From Crocinitomix catalasitica ATCC 23190 (GTDB lineage: Bacteria; Bacteroidota; Bacteroidia; Flavobacteriales_D; Crocinitomicaceae): 64,000 nt of DNA. Positions within the stretch are counted from its first letter, which is position 1. Every line of letters starts with the position of its first letter. The position numbers and the translations under genes were made by a program. Below are positions 17,396 through 26,996 of this stretch, in pieces. Below the pieces are notes generated by a model. It made no database searches. It was not told the origin of the DNA and saw only the letters and a program-made list of their open reading frames with translations. The DNA lies in assembly GCF_000621625.1 (NCBI RefSeq), contig NZ_JHXV01000005.1:186001-250000 (forward strand), written 5' to 3'.

Positions 17396-18841
17396 CTATT
17401 TATTATAACGATTCGATCCAACCTTGACAACTTTTCCTTCAGCATTTAAAAAATAACCTATGCTAAACTCACTAATGCCATTATTTGACGTGTATTTAGC
17501 ACTGCAATTAATATTTTTTTCTCCCTTATCAAAAGATTCAAGCTCTACATCTACAGAAACTATCTTACCATCATTGTATTTTGTTTTATAAGTAAATTCA
17601 AGACCTATTTTGGCTGCCTTCGATTTAAAATTCTCAAATTCTTCCAATGTTGTTAGTTGTGTAATTTGTAAACTATCACTAAATAACATATTACGTGATC
17701 TACTCGGAATCAACTGTTTGCTACCTGTAGTTACTTTAATTATATTATTTTCCGCATCTTCTATCCAACCGAAATAGTGTTTTTTCTTCAAACTATCTTT
17801 CTCGTCATAAGTACCAATATAAGTAAACGCACCATTGGTATTTTCATTTTCGAATTTTAATTCTAAACTCACTTTATTTAGGATTGAGTTCTTCTCTTTC
17901 AATTTGTATTTCATTTCAATGCCAAATGTTCCAGCGCTATCTTTAATTAGTTCAAAATCCCTTTCAGATGACTGTCGTGTAAAATAAAACACATGCCTTT
18001 TCTGTGAATTTTCGTCATTATTATTCGCAAATTGTTTATTCGAAAATGCCGATGATTTGAATCTATTTGCAGACACTGAAATTGTATCTTCAATATCAAT
18101 ATTGGTCACCTCTCCCCGATCATTTTTATCCCATCCAAAACTGTAGGAATCGTCATTATCATCGAACTCTATTGCTGCTTCAGACGAACAAATACCGATC
18201 TCTTTGTTTGAAGAAAGGTTCAAAATTATTTTATCCACTTTTTCTCTTTCTCTCAGAATTCGGTATTCAAAAAATAGACCGTCTTCATTCGCTTGTTTTT
18301 GAATGGATTTCAAATCTTCTTCTGTCGAATTCCTATTGATCTGAAAACGTTGATGATACCCAATAATCTTATTTGTATCTGGAGTTTTGGATTTATTTAA
18401 TCGTTTTGTTTTTCTAGAAATTGCTGCATTATCAGTTTTATCTTCTCCATCTATTCGGTTTTTATTTTCTAAAACTCCTAGTAATATGCTGTTTTCAACT
18501 ATTTCTATAGTTTCTTTCGAACCATCCTTGTGTATCGCTTCAGTTAAAATTATTTCTGATTCTTTCGCAATCTCTGATTCAGCGATAATCCTTTTATGCA
18601 TTACCTCATTTGTCGTTTCTGATACGGCTCCTGTTTTATTCGGTGAAACGGAAAAATAAAAAGCTGATAAAACTCCTATAATTATTGCTATTGTTGACAT
18701 AATAAACCATTTTTTTAAGTTAAACTTATTCGTTTTGCTACGCTTAAGGAATTCTTCTTCAATAGATTCGTAGGAATATTCCGATTGCTGAAGTCGAGAC
18801 TTCTTAAACAATTCATCTAATTTGTCATCATTAATTTTCAT
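17396..18841 (-). CDS. Single-pass membrane protein, probable anti-sigma-type partner of the ECF sigma factor
   Basis: A 481-residue protein: a short cytoplasmic N-terminus (about 45 residues, KLDELFKKSRLQQSEY...), one membrane helix (about residues 46-66), then a large hydrophilic extracytoplasmic part with two or three related segments (for example the EEDLKSIQKQANEDGLFFEYRI and LEEFENFKSKAAKIGLEFTYK types). Its ATG overlaps the sigma-factor stop (ATGA), the usual arrangement for a sigma/anti-sigma pair in Bacteroidota, where the N-terminus binds the sigma factor. No zinc-binding anti-sigma motif (HxxxCxxC) is visible, so the role is inferred from position. Confidence 0.75.
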   Translation of the reverse strand: MKINDDKLDELFKKSRLQQSEYSYESIEEEFLKRSKTNKFNLKKWFIMSTIAIIIGVLSAFYFSVSPNKTGAVSETTNEVMHKRIIAESEIAKESEIILTEAIHKDGSKETIEIVENSILLGVLENKNRIDGEDKTDNAAISRKTKRLNKSKTPDTNKIIGYHQRFQINRNSTEEDLKSIQKQANEDGLFFEYRILREREKVDKIILNLSSNKEIGICSSEAAIEFDDNDDSYSFGWDKNDRGEVTNIDIEDTISVSANRFKSSAFSNKQFANNNDENSQKRHVFYFTRQSSERDFELIKDSAGTFGIEMKYKLKEKNSILNKVSLELKFENENTNGAFTYIGTYDEKDSLKKKHYFGWIEDAENNIIKVTTGSKQLIPSRSRNMLFSDSLQITQLTTLEEFENFKSKAAKIGLEFTYKTKYNDGKIVSVDVELESFDKGEKNINCSAKYTSNNGISEFSIGYFLNAEGKVVKVGSNRYNK

Positions 18842-19374
18842 ATTGACTCCTCCTCTATTTTATTGTTAATTTGAATGGAATAATTCGAAGACAAAATCTC
18901 CTTCAATTGTATTCGCGCTCTTCTTAACCTTTGTTTTATAGCAGACTCTGTAGATATTTGAATATCAGCAATCTCTTTTATTGAAAAACCTGAGATTTCA
19001 TAAAGAATAATACATTCCTTCTGTAAAATATTCAGCTTTGAAATAGCCTCATAGAGCAGCTTAATTTCAACCTTTATATCAGTTTTTGCATTGACATCCA
19101 AAACTTGATCAGTTTCACGTTCAAAATTTTGATATTCTGGTTTCATTTTACGACTGTTATTCGCTAATAATCGTGTACTAATACTGAATAAGTACGAAAG
19201 AAACGCTTGATCAGATCTTAGTTTATCAAAACTTTCAAACGCTTTCAATAAAGTATCATTCATTAAATCCTTATGATCCATTCCTCCATAAACTCTAGCT
19301 CGGCAGAACCTTTCAAACCGTTCATGAACCGGTTTATATAGATTTAAAAATTTTTGTTGCTTCGCTTTATTCAT
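18838..19374 (-). CDS. ECF RNA polymerase sigma factor (sigma-70 family)
   Basis: A 178-residue protein with a region 2 (FERFCRARVYGGMDHKDLMNDTLLKAFESFDKLRS...FLSYLFSISTRLLANNSRK) and a region 4 helix-turn-helix (LNILQKECIILYEISGFSIKEIADIQ...AIKQRLRRARIQLKEIL). These are typical of ECF sigma factors that control a small regulon in response to envelope or starvation signals. It is co-transcribed with the membrane protein at 17396-18841. A perfect palindrome lies 58 bases upstream of its ATG and might control it. Regulon not inferable. Confidence 0.93.
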   Translation of the reverse strand: MNKAKQQKFLNLYKPVHERFERFCRARVYGGMDHKDLMNDTLLKAFESFDKLRSDQAFLSYLFSISTRLLANNSRKMKPEYQNFERETDQVLDVNAKTDIKVEIKLLYEAISKLNILQKECIILYEISGFSIKEIADIQISTESAIKQRLRRARIQLKEILSSNYSIQINNKIEEESI

Positions 19375-19432
19375 TTTGAAAAAGAATTTTCCTTATTGGT
19401 TAAGTGTTATCAAAAGCAAAATGGTTACATGA

Positions 19433-19468
19433 CTGTTCAAATTAAAAACAAGTTTTTAATTTGAACAG
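19433..19468. repeat. Perfect 17-base inverted repeat with two-base centre upstream of the sigma factor
   Basis: CTGTTCAAATTAAAAAC is followed by AA and then its exact reverse complement. In the leftward direction there is no T-run after it, so it is not a standard terminator. It lies between the GNAT stop (19580) and the sigma-factor ATG (19374): a possible operator, cruciform or mRNA-stability hairpin. Confidence 0.8.
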
Positions 19469-19579
19469 CAGAATAAAGATAATAGACAAAAGATTAATGA
19501 CTGGTGTTAAATGTATTATGTAAGAAAACAAAATAACCTATTGATTTAATTAAAAAATAAAGACAATAGTCTATAGTGA

Positions 19580-20107
19580 TTAAATGTCCAGGGTATAATA
19601 ATCGAAATCACTAGGATTTAATAAGTTCTTTGCTTTTAAGGGGATAACTTCTGCAAAATTTTGAGAATGCGTATATTTAAACCCCATTTTCTTATACCAA
19701 TTAGCCAGTCTAATTTTAAAGGGGAGCTCAATTGCTTTTGGTCTAAGAATCTCAATTTCAATCTGATTTACCTTAGCAGCTTTAGCTCGAGTGATAACTC
19801 CATCAATTAGTGCACGCCCAATTCCTAACCCACTTTTTGAAAAATCGGCAGCCAATAAACTAAACGAATAGCTACTTTCTCCTCGCGGATAACAATGAAT
19901 TCCACCAACAACTGTATTCTCATGGTACGCCACAAGAATTTCATCTTTCTCTATAAGTTTTAAATAATCATCAAATGGAATTCGAATATAATTCTCACCC
20001 CATACCTCCACTTCAGTTAGTTCATAAGCCAACTGCACTATACGGTATAGTTGTTTTAATTCTTCAGCACTCAATTGCTGATCGTATGCGGATTTAACTT
20101 CAATCAT
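19580..20107 (-). CDS. GNAT family N-acetyltransferase
   Basis: A 175-residue protein with the GNAT fold pattern: substrate-facing N-terminus, strand with VAYHENTVVGGIHCYP, the acetyl-CoA-binding motif A variant KSGLGIGRALIDGVITRAKA (the Q/RxxGxG/A loop), and motif B NWYKKMGFKYT. It transfers an acetyl group from acetyl-CoA to an amine; the substrate cannot be told. Separate from the preceding TPR gene by the terminator at 20124-20152, so it starts from its own promoter or by read-through. Confidence 0.88.
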   Translation of the reverse strand: MIEVKSAYDQQLSAEELKQLYRIVQLAYELTEVEVWGENYIRIPFDDYLKLIEKDEILVAYHENTVVGGIHCYPRGESSYSFSLLAADFSKSGLGIGRALIDGVITRAKAAKVNQIEIEILRPKAIELPFKIRLANWYKKMGFKYTHSQNFAEVIPLKAKNLLNPSDFDYYTLDI

Positions 20108-20123
20108 TTTATTTCATAAAGAA

Positions 20124-20152
20124 ACCCGTCAAAGTTATAAACAATGACGGGT
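20124..20152 (-). terminator. Terminator of the TPR protein gene
   Basis: Leftward: ACCCGTCA, 13-base loop, TGACGGGT, then TTTCTTT. It lies 25 bases beyond the TPR protein stop codon. Confidence 0.8.
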
Positions 20153-20176
20153 CAAATTTTAATTCATTTTATATGA

Positions 20177-21364
20177 TTATAAAGCTGCTATTCGCGCTTT
20201 AATCTCTTTGAACTTATCCATTGATCCAGTTTTACTGTATGCTGCCATTAACGACTCTAAAACTGCTCTATCTTTAGGTGAAGTTTCCGCTGCTTTTTCC
20301 AAGAATGGAACAGCTTTTTCAAAATATCCTTTAGATTCTTCAACCATAGTATCATATTTAGGATCACCTAAAGCCAATTGATTTGCAGCATTATTTAAAT
20401 CAGCGCCTTTATTAAAGTACAAACCGCCCATTGCGAATTGTCCTCTTACCGCTTCTGGTTCGATGGCAATCAACCTTTCGTATGCACTTTTTGCATTCTC
20501 AAAATCTCCCATATTTTCATAAATAGCACCTGAGTTAAAGAGTAATGCTGTATTCTTTGGATCTAATTCCAAAGCTGCATTTAATGCGTCTAAAGCTTCG
20601 TTGTCACGATCACCATCAATATAGAAATTGATCAACTCAATCAATAACCCTTTATTCTTAGGGTATTTTGAAATTGCATCTTTTAATGATTGTTCCGCTT
20701 CTGCTGTCTTACCTTGTTTTTGAAAAATTTGCGCTTGATAAGCAACACTTTGATCTAAGTTGTAATTGATTTCGATACATTTTTGGAATGCCTCTTGAGC
20801 AATTACATACTCTTCTGCATTAAAAGCTGAAATCCCACCAAAAAAGTAGAATGAAGAATCTACAATACCTGCTACATCTCCAAATTCAGCAGCTCCTAAA
20901 AGTCCTGCCATAGCAACATCATATTTTTGTTCACTATACGCAGCACTACCTAGTGTGTATAAATTATTACGGTAGAAATTTACATAATTTGCAATGTCAT
21001 CACCGTAACGATCTTTTGGATCTTTCTTAGCTTCACGTAAACTATTGAATCCAGTTTCCATTACTTTTTCATCTTTAAACGCAGCCAATGACACTAACTG
21101 AGATGAATTAGCATACATTGAAAGCTCTACATAAATCTTTCCTTTATAGTACAATGTTTTGGATTCTGCTTGTGTGTCCTCATGCGCTGCTGCTAAATCG
21201 ATATATTCTTTTGCCTCAAGCAGATCCTTCGAAGCAGCCTCTTTATCATTTAATTTATTCTTATTGTAATCGTCAAAAGCCATTACAGCGTTTGTTACGT
21301 TCTTTTTTTGACTAAAAGAAGTTGCACTAATGATAATTGTTAATCCTAGAAATATTTTTTTCAT
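20177..21364 (-). CDS. Secreted/periplasmic TPR-repeat protein
   Basis: A 395-residue protein with a signal peptide (MKKIFLGLTIIISATSFSQ), then tetratricopeptide-type helical pairs throughout, clearest near residues 215-330 (EAEQSLKDAISKYPKNKGLL, EALDALNAALELDPKNTALLFNSGAIYENMGDFENAKSAYERLIAIEPE). Such proteins act as periplasmic scaffolds in Bacteroidota. It follows gyrA at a distance of 151 bases in the same direction. Partner unknown. Confidence 0.88.
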   Translation of the reverse strand: MKKIFLGLTIIISATSFSQKKNVTNAVMAFDDYNKNKLNDKEAASKDLLEAKEYIDLAAAHEDTQAESKTLYYKGKIYVELSMYANSSQLVSLAAFKDEKVMETGFNSLREAKKDPKDRYGDDIANYVNFYRNNLYTLGSAAYSEQKYDVAMAGLLGAAEFGDVAGIVDSSFYFFGGISAFNAEEYVIAQEAFQKCIEINYNLDQSVAYQAQIFQKQGKTAEAEQSLKDAISKYPKNKGLLIELINFYIDGDRDNEALDALNAALELDPKNTALLFNSGAIYENMGDFENAKSAYERLIAIEPEAVRGQFAMGGLYFNKGADLNNAANQLALGDPKYDTMVEESKGYFEKAVPFLEKAAETSPKDRAVLESLMAAYSKTGSMDKFKEIKARIAAL

Positions 21365-21515
21365 TTTACTCTATTTTCATTTTTGTTTTAAGATGCAGAA
21401 CTATTGTTTTTCCACATTTTTTATGCACCCAATTTTTGTGCCAATATACTATTTCAGTCTTTCAGTCCAACTATACTTGCTAAATATCAAATATAGTTGG
21501 GGCCGAATTAATGAC

Positions 21516-24086
21516 TTATTCTTCCTCCGAAGAGTCAGTATCAGAAGCTGTATTTGCTTCAGTTGAATCATCAGAATCAGCATCTGTAACATCCATAACT
21601 ATTGGATTACCATCTTCATCTAATTCTACTTCATCTTCTACATCTCTGTCTCTATAAACTTTAGCAACAGCAGCAATTTCATCACCACCTCTAAGACTAA
21701 TCAAACGAACACCTTGTGTAGCACGACCCATTATCCTTAAAGCATCAACATGCATACGAATTGTAATACCTTTTTTAGTGATAATCATTAAATCATCCTC
21801 ATCAGTTACATTCTTAATTGCAATTAACGATCCCGTTTTCTCAGTAACATTAATGGTTTTAACACCTTTACCGCCTCTATTTGTAATTCTATAGTCAGCT
21901 ACTTCAGAACGTTTACCGTAACCATTACTAGATACAACTAATACGTTTGCTTCATCACTTTCAACACAAATCATTCCCACAACTTCATCTTTTGGATTAG
22001 CTAGGGTAATTCCACGAACACCTGAAGCTGTTCGTCCCATAAATCTAACCTTCTCTTCGTTGAAACGGATTGATTTACCAGATTTAAGAGCCATCATGAT
22101 CTCATTCGTACCATTCGTCAATTTGGCTTCAAGTAAAACATCACCATCACGAACTGTAATCGCGTTAATACCATTTGTTCTCGGTCTAGAATAAGCCTCA
22201 AGTTTAGTTTTCTTGATCACGCCATTCTTAGTACACATAATAATATACTTATTCTCAATATACTCAGGATCCTTAATATCTTTAACGTTAATAAACGCTT
22301 TGATTGAATCATCAGACTCCAAATTGATCAAATTCTGCAATGCTCTACCTTTAGTGGCTTTAGCACCTTCTGGAACTTCAAAAATCCTCATCCAGAAACA
22401 TTTTCCTTTCTCTGTAAAGATTAATAACCAATTGTGGTTAGTGGATACAAATAAGTGCTCTAAGAAATCTTTATCTCTTGTTGCACTTCCTTTCGCTCCA
22501 ACTCCTCCTCTACTTTGAACCCTATACTCATCTAAAGAAGTTCTTTTTATATATCCAGCATGAGAAATAGTAATAACCACCTCATTATCAGGGATAAGGT
22601 CTTCAATTCTCATTTCATTCGCAGAATATTCTATTCGAGATCTTCTTTCGTCACCATATTTATCTTTAACATAAGCCAATTCTTCTTTAATTATTTCCAT
22701 TCTGCGTTCTTCGCTTCCTAGAATATCTTTTAAATCAGCAATTGTCTTCATTAACTCTTCATATTCTGCACGTAACTTGTCTTGTTCAAGACCTGTTAAT
22801 TGTCTCAATCTCATTTCGACAATTGCACGCGATTGAATTTCCGTTAAATCAAACCTTGCAATTAATTTATCCCTTGCCTCGTCTGGACTTTTAGACGCAC
22901 GAATTAATTTAATTACTTCATCAATATTATCAGATGCGATAATTAACCCCTCTAAAATATGTGCTCTTTCTTCCGCTTTTCTAAGCTCGAATTGTGTTCT
23001 TCGTACAACAACTTCATGTCTATGCTCAACGAAGTGAACAATCATATCCTTAAGGTTTAATGCAACCGGACGACCTTTAACTAAAGCTATATTATTAACT
23101 GGGAATGAAGACTGTAGAGCTGTATATTTGAACAACTTATTCAACACAACATTCGGGATAGCATCTCGCTTTAATTCATAAACAATACGCATCCCATTTC
23201 TATCTGATTCATCTCTCAAATCAGAAATACCAGAAATCTTACCTTCATTTACTAAATCAGCGGTCTTTTTAATCATATCCGCCTTATTCACTTGATAAGG
23301 AATCTCTGTAACTATAATTGCTTCTTTCCCTTCACGAATTTCTTCGAAAATTGCTTTAGCACGCATTATTACACGACCTCTACCTGTTTCGAAAGCTTCT
23401 TTCACGCCATCATAACCATATATTACCGCACCTGTAGGGAAATCTGGAGCTTTAATATACTCCATCAAGCCAGCAACATCAATATCTCTATTATCTATAT
23501 AAGCAGCAATACCGTCTACAACCTCAGTTAAATTGTGAGGAGGCATATTTGTTGCCATACCTACAGCAATACCACTCGCTCCATTCACTAATAATCCCGG
23601 AATCTTAGTTGGCAGAACTGTTGGTTCCATTAAAGAATCATCAAAATTCAATGAAAAATCAACCGTCTCCTTATCTAAGTCAGCCAATAATTCTTCAGCT
23701 ATTTTCTGTAAACGAGACTCCGTATAACGCATCGCTGCAGGACTATCACCATCTACAGAACCAAAGTTACCTTGACCATCCACCATTGGATAACGCAAAG
23801 ACCATGGTTGAGCCATCCTAACCATAGCGTCATATACAGAAGAATCACCATGTGGGTGATACTTACCTAGTACATCCCCAACAATTCTAGCAGACTTTTT
23901 ATAAGGTTTATTAGAATACACACCTAAATCTTGCATTCCATACAAAACACGACGATGAACTGGCTTTAAACCATCCCTTACATCAGGTAGTGCACGAGAG
24001 ACAATTACAGACATTGAATAATCAATGTATGCTGATCTCATTTCCTCGTCTATATTAATTTTAATTATCTTTTCAGTATCAGACAT
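21516..24086 (-). CDS. gyrA: DNA gyrase subunit A
   Basis: An 856-residue subunit of the type II topoisomerase that introduces negative supercoils. The catalytic tyrosine is Y121 in AAMRYTE; the quinolone-resistance region reads [18 protein letters not shown], with S82 and D86 at the positions of E. coli S83 and D87, so no common resistance substitution is present. The C-terminal beta-pinwheel contains the GyrA-box-like [10 protein letters not shown], which favours GyrA over ParC. A 50-residue acidic, Ser/Asp/Glu-rich tail ends the protein. Monocistronic, divergent from clpC. Confidence 0.97.
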   Translation of the reverse strand: MSDTEKIIKINIDEEMRSAYIDYSMSVIVSRALPDVRDGLKPVHRRVLYGMQDLGVYSNKPYKKSARIVGDVLGKYHPHGDSSVYDAMVRMAQPWSLRYPMVDGQGNFGSVDGDSPAAMRYTESRLQKIAEELLADLDKETVDFSLNFDDSLMEPTVLPTKIPGLLVNGASGIAVGMATNMPPHNLTEVVDGIAAYIDNRDIDVAGLMEYIKAPDFPTGAVIYGYDGVKEAFETGRGRVIMRAKAIFEEIREGKEAIIVTEIPYQVNKADMIKKTADLVNEGKISGISDLRDESDRNGMRIVYELKRDAIPNVVLNKLFKYTALQSSFPVNNIALVKGRPVALNLKDMIVHFVEHRHEVVVRRTQFELRKAEERAHILEGLIIASDNIDEVIKLIRASKSPDEARDKLIARFDLTEIQSRAIVEMRLRQLTGLEQDKLRAEYEELMKTIADLKDILGSEERRMEIIKEELAYVKDKYGDERRSRIEYSANEMRIEDLIPDNEVVITISHAGYIKRTSLDEYRVQSRGGVGAKGSATRDKDFLEHLFVSTNHNWLLIFTEKGKCFWMRIFEVPEGAKATKGRALQNLINLESDDSIKAFINVKDIKDPEYIENKYIIMCTKNGVIKKTKLEAYSRPRTNGINAITVRDGDVLLEAKLTNGTNEIMMALKSGKSIRFNEEKVRFMGRTASGVRGITLANPKDEVVGMICVESDEANVLVVSSNGYGKRSEVADYRITNRGGKGVKTINVTEKTGSLIAIKNVTDEDDLMIITKKGITIRMHVDALRIMGRATQGVRLISLRGGDEIAAVAKVYRDRDVEDEVELDEDGNPIVMDVTDADSDDSTEANTASDTDSSEEE

Positions 24087-24371
24087 AAAATTTGAATTCT
24101 TATTATATTAATTACAGACGTCGAAAATACTCATTATTTACTTAAAAAATCCATGTCAGAATGGCGACTTATTAACAAAAATGGCATGAAAATAATCTTT
24201 TTCAACAATCGGTATAAAAATTGTGTACCGTATCTTGTGAATTGATAATATTATGACTTATTTTGGACAACAACCCAACTAAGATTTTTTACGTAATTAG
24301 TAAGAAAGGTCTTTTAAGGCCGACATAGTATTAGATTAAGTATTAAACATTAGTATAGAAATATAGAAAAT

Positions 24372-26924
24372 ATGGATGCAAATTTTTCTGCAAGAGCAAA
24401 AGATGTCCTTTCTTATAGCAGAGAGGAAGCATTGCGATTAGGCAACGATTATTTGGGAGTTGAACATATCTTATTAGGAATTCTTCGCGAAGGTGAAGGA
24501 TTGGCTATTAAATTATTACTTGAATTCCAAGTCGACCTACAGCAAATAAGGGTTGATATAGAAAAAACCTTAAAAGAAACAAGAGTAAAACAAATTACAG
24601 CGAACAATATACCTTTGGTTAAGCAAGCTGAAAAAGTTTTAAAAATCACTTATCTAGAAGCCAAACTATTCAAGAGTACCAAGGTAGGTACAGAGCACAT
24701 CTTGTTAGCTATTTTACGCGAAGAGAATAATTTAGCTACACGTGTATTGAATAAGTACGGCGTTATTTATGAAAACATTAAAGAAGAATTAGAAGCTATG
24801 ATTGAAGACGAAAAATACCCTAAAGCTGAATTTCCAGGAGACAGTTCAGAAAGCGATGACAGTCCGAGCGAAGGTTCGAGCTACAGCGGCGGAGCTAAAA
24901 GAGCTAGTGATGGTAAATCAAAAACACCTGTACTAGATAATTTCGGTCGTGATTTAACAGCTATGGCTGAAGAGAATAAGCTAGACCCTATCGTTGGTAG
25001 ACAATTAGAAATTGAAAGAGTTTCACAAATTTTGTCGAGAAGAAAAAAGAACAACCCGATTTTAATAGGTGAACCTGGTGTTGGTAAATCAGCGATTGCT
25101 GAAGGTCTTGCATTAAGAATTGTTCAGAAAAAAGTTTCTCGTGTATTATTCGGTAAACGAATTATCTCATTGGACTTGGCATCATTGGTTGCTGGCACAA
25201 AATACAGAGGTCAATTCGAAGAACGAATGAAGGCCGTAATGAATGAACTTGAAAAATCAAGAGACATTATCTTATTTATAGATGAGATACACACAATAAT
25301 CGGTGCTGGTGGTGCTTCAGGCTCATTAGATGCCTCTAACATGTTTAAACCGGCCTTAGCGCGTGGAGAAATACAAGTAATTGGAGCAACAACATTGGAC
25401 GAATTCAGACAATACGTTGAAAAGGATGGTGCTTTAGAACGTCGTTTCCAAAAAGTTCTAATCGAACCAACAAGTATTGCGGAGTCCATCGAGATTCTTA
25501 ATAATATTAAAGAACGGTATGAGGAACACCACAGTGTGACTTATACGCAAGAAGCAATTGACGCTTGTGTCAAATTGACAGAAAGATATATGTCTGATAG
25601 AAATCTACCAGACAAAGCGATTGATGCCATGGATGAAGTTGGATCAAGAGTCCATATTACTAACATCAACGTTCCTAAAGAAATTACAGATCTAGAAAAG
25701 AAGATTGAGGAAGTAAAAGATCAAAAAGGTGATGTAATTAAGAGTCAACAATATGAGAAGGCTGCTGAATTAAGAGATACTGAGAAAAATTTACAATCTG
25801 ATCTTGAAAAAGCACAGGAGCGCTGGGAAGAAAATACAAAACTCAATAGAGTGGTTGTTACTGAAGACAATGTTGCTGAAGTTGTTTCAATGATGACAGG
25901 AATTCCACTTAGAAAGGTTTCAGAATCAGAAAACGGAAAAATTCAAAGTCTCGGAGAAGCGATTAAAGGAGCGGTGATTGGGCAAGATTTGGCTGTGCAA
26001 AAAGTTGTTAAAGCCATCCAAAGAAATCGAGCTGGATTGAAAGACCCAAATAAACCAATTGGATCATTCTTTTTCTTAGGACCAACTGGAGTTGGTAAAA
26101 CGCAATTAGCAAAAGTACTTGCGACAACAATGTTCGATTCTGAAGAAGCATTAATCCGTGTGGATATGTCAGAATATATGGAGAAATTCTCAATCTCAAG
26201 ATTGGTTGGAGCACCTCCAGGTTATGTTGGATATGAAGAAGGTGGACAATTAACTGAAAAAGTTAGAAGAAAACCGTATTCGATAATTCTTTTAGATGAA
26301 ATTGAAAAAGCACATCCTGATGTCTTTAATATTTTATTACAAGTTCTTGATGATGGTCATATGACTGATGGGCTTGGAAGAAAAATTGATTTTAAGAATA
26401 CCGTTATTGTAATGACTTCGAATATTGGTGTTAGACAATTACAGGATTTTGGAACAGGTGTTGGATTTGGAACAAAATCTCAAATTTCTCAGACAGATGA
26501 GAACAGTCAGAGAATTATTCAAAACGCTTTGAAAAAAGCATTCTCTCCTGAGTTCTTAAACAGAATTGATGACATGATTGTTTTCAACTCTTTAACAAAA
26601 GAAGATATACACGAAATAATTGAAATAGAGTTGAAAAAACTTTATGGCCGAATTAATGAATTGGGTTATAAAATTAAAATATCGAAAGATGCTAAGGATT
26701 ATATTGCTGAGAAAGGATATGATGAGAAGTACGGTGCAAGACCGCTTAACAGAGCTATTCAAAAATACATTGAAGATCCACTAGCAGAAGAAATCATTAA
26801 TTCTACACTGAAGGAAGGTGATACAATTTCAATAGGCTTAAACAAAAAGAAAGCTGAAATTGAGATTAAAATTGAAAAAGGAAAAACGCCCCCGAAGAAA
26901 AAGGAAACAGAAAAAGAAGATTAA
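24372..26924 (+). CDS. clpC: ATP-dependent Clp protease ATP-binding subunit ClpC
   Basis: An 850-residue AAA+ unfoldase that feeds proteins to ClpP. Two Clp-N repeats (residues 1-145), a Ser-rich linker, the first AAA+ module with Walker [10 protein letters not shown] (about residue 234), a UVR/middle-domain segment ([14 protein letters not shown]), and the second AAA+ module with GPTGVGKTQ (about residue 570), followed by the C-terminal D2-small domain. The presence of the UVR-like middle segment and lack of a long ClpB coiled-coil separate it from ClpB. The bidirectional terminator follows at once. Confidence 0.96.
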   Translation: MDANFSARAKDVLSYSREEALRLGNDYLGVEHILLGILREGEGLAIKLLLEFQVDLQQIRVDIEKTLKETRVKQITANNIPLVKQAEKVLKITYLEAKLFKSTKVGTEHILLAILREENNLATRVLNKYGVIYENIKEELEAMIEDEKYPKAEFPGDSSESDDSPSEGSSYSGGAKRASDGKSKTPVLDNFGRDLTAMAEENKLDPIVGRQLEIERVSQILSRRKKNNPILIGEPGVGKSAIAEGLALRIVQKKVSRVLFGKRIISLDLASLVAGTKYRGQFEERMKAVMNELEKSRDIILFIDEIHTIIGAGGASGSLDASNMFKPALARGEIQVIGATTLDEFRQYVEKDGALERRFQKVLIEPTSIAESIEILNNIKERYEEHHSVTYTQEAIDACVKLTERYMSDRNLPDKAIDAMDEVGSRVHITNINVPKEITDLEKKIEEVKDQKGDVIKSQQYEKAAELRDTEKNLQSDLEKAQERWEENTKLNRVVVTEDNVAEVVSMMTGIPLRKVSESENGKIQSLGEAIKGAVIGQDLAVQKVVKAIQRNRAGLKDPNKPIGSFFFLGPTGVGKTQLAKVLATTMFDSEEALIRVDMSEYMEKFSISRLVGAPPGYVGYEEGGQLTEKVRRKPYSIILLDEIEKAHPDVFNILLQVLDDGHMTDGLGRKIDFKNTVIVMTSNIGVRQLQDFGTGVGFGTKSQISQTDENSQRIIQNALKKAFSPEFLNRIDDMIVFNSLTKEDIHEIIEIELKKLYGRINELGYKIKISKDAKDYIAEKGYDEKYGARPLNRAIQKYIEDPLAEEIINSTLKEGDTISIGLNKKKAEIEIKIEKGKTPPKKKETEKED

Positions 26925-26927
26925 CTA

Positions 26928-26960
26928 AAAAACGCCTTGTAAAATTTACAAGGCGTTTTT
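26928..26960. terminator. Bidirectional terminator between clpC and the ompA-like gene
   Basis: Near-perfect palindrome: AAAAACGCCTTGTAAA, one base, TTTACAAGGCGTTTTT, with A- and T-runs at the two sides. It begins four bases after the clpC stop and lies 37 bases from the stop of the convergent leftward gene. Confidence 0.93.
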
Positions 26961-26996
26961 CTTTTTAATAAATTCGAATGCTAAACAGATTCTATA

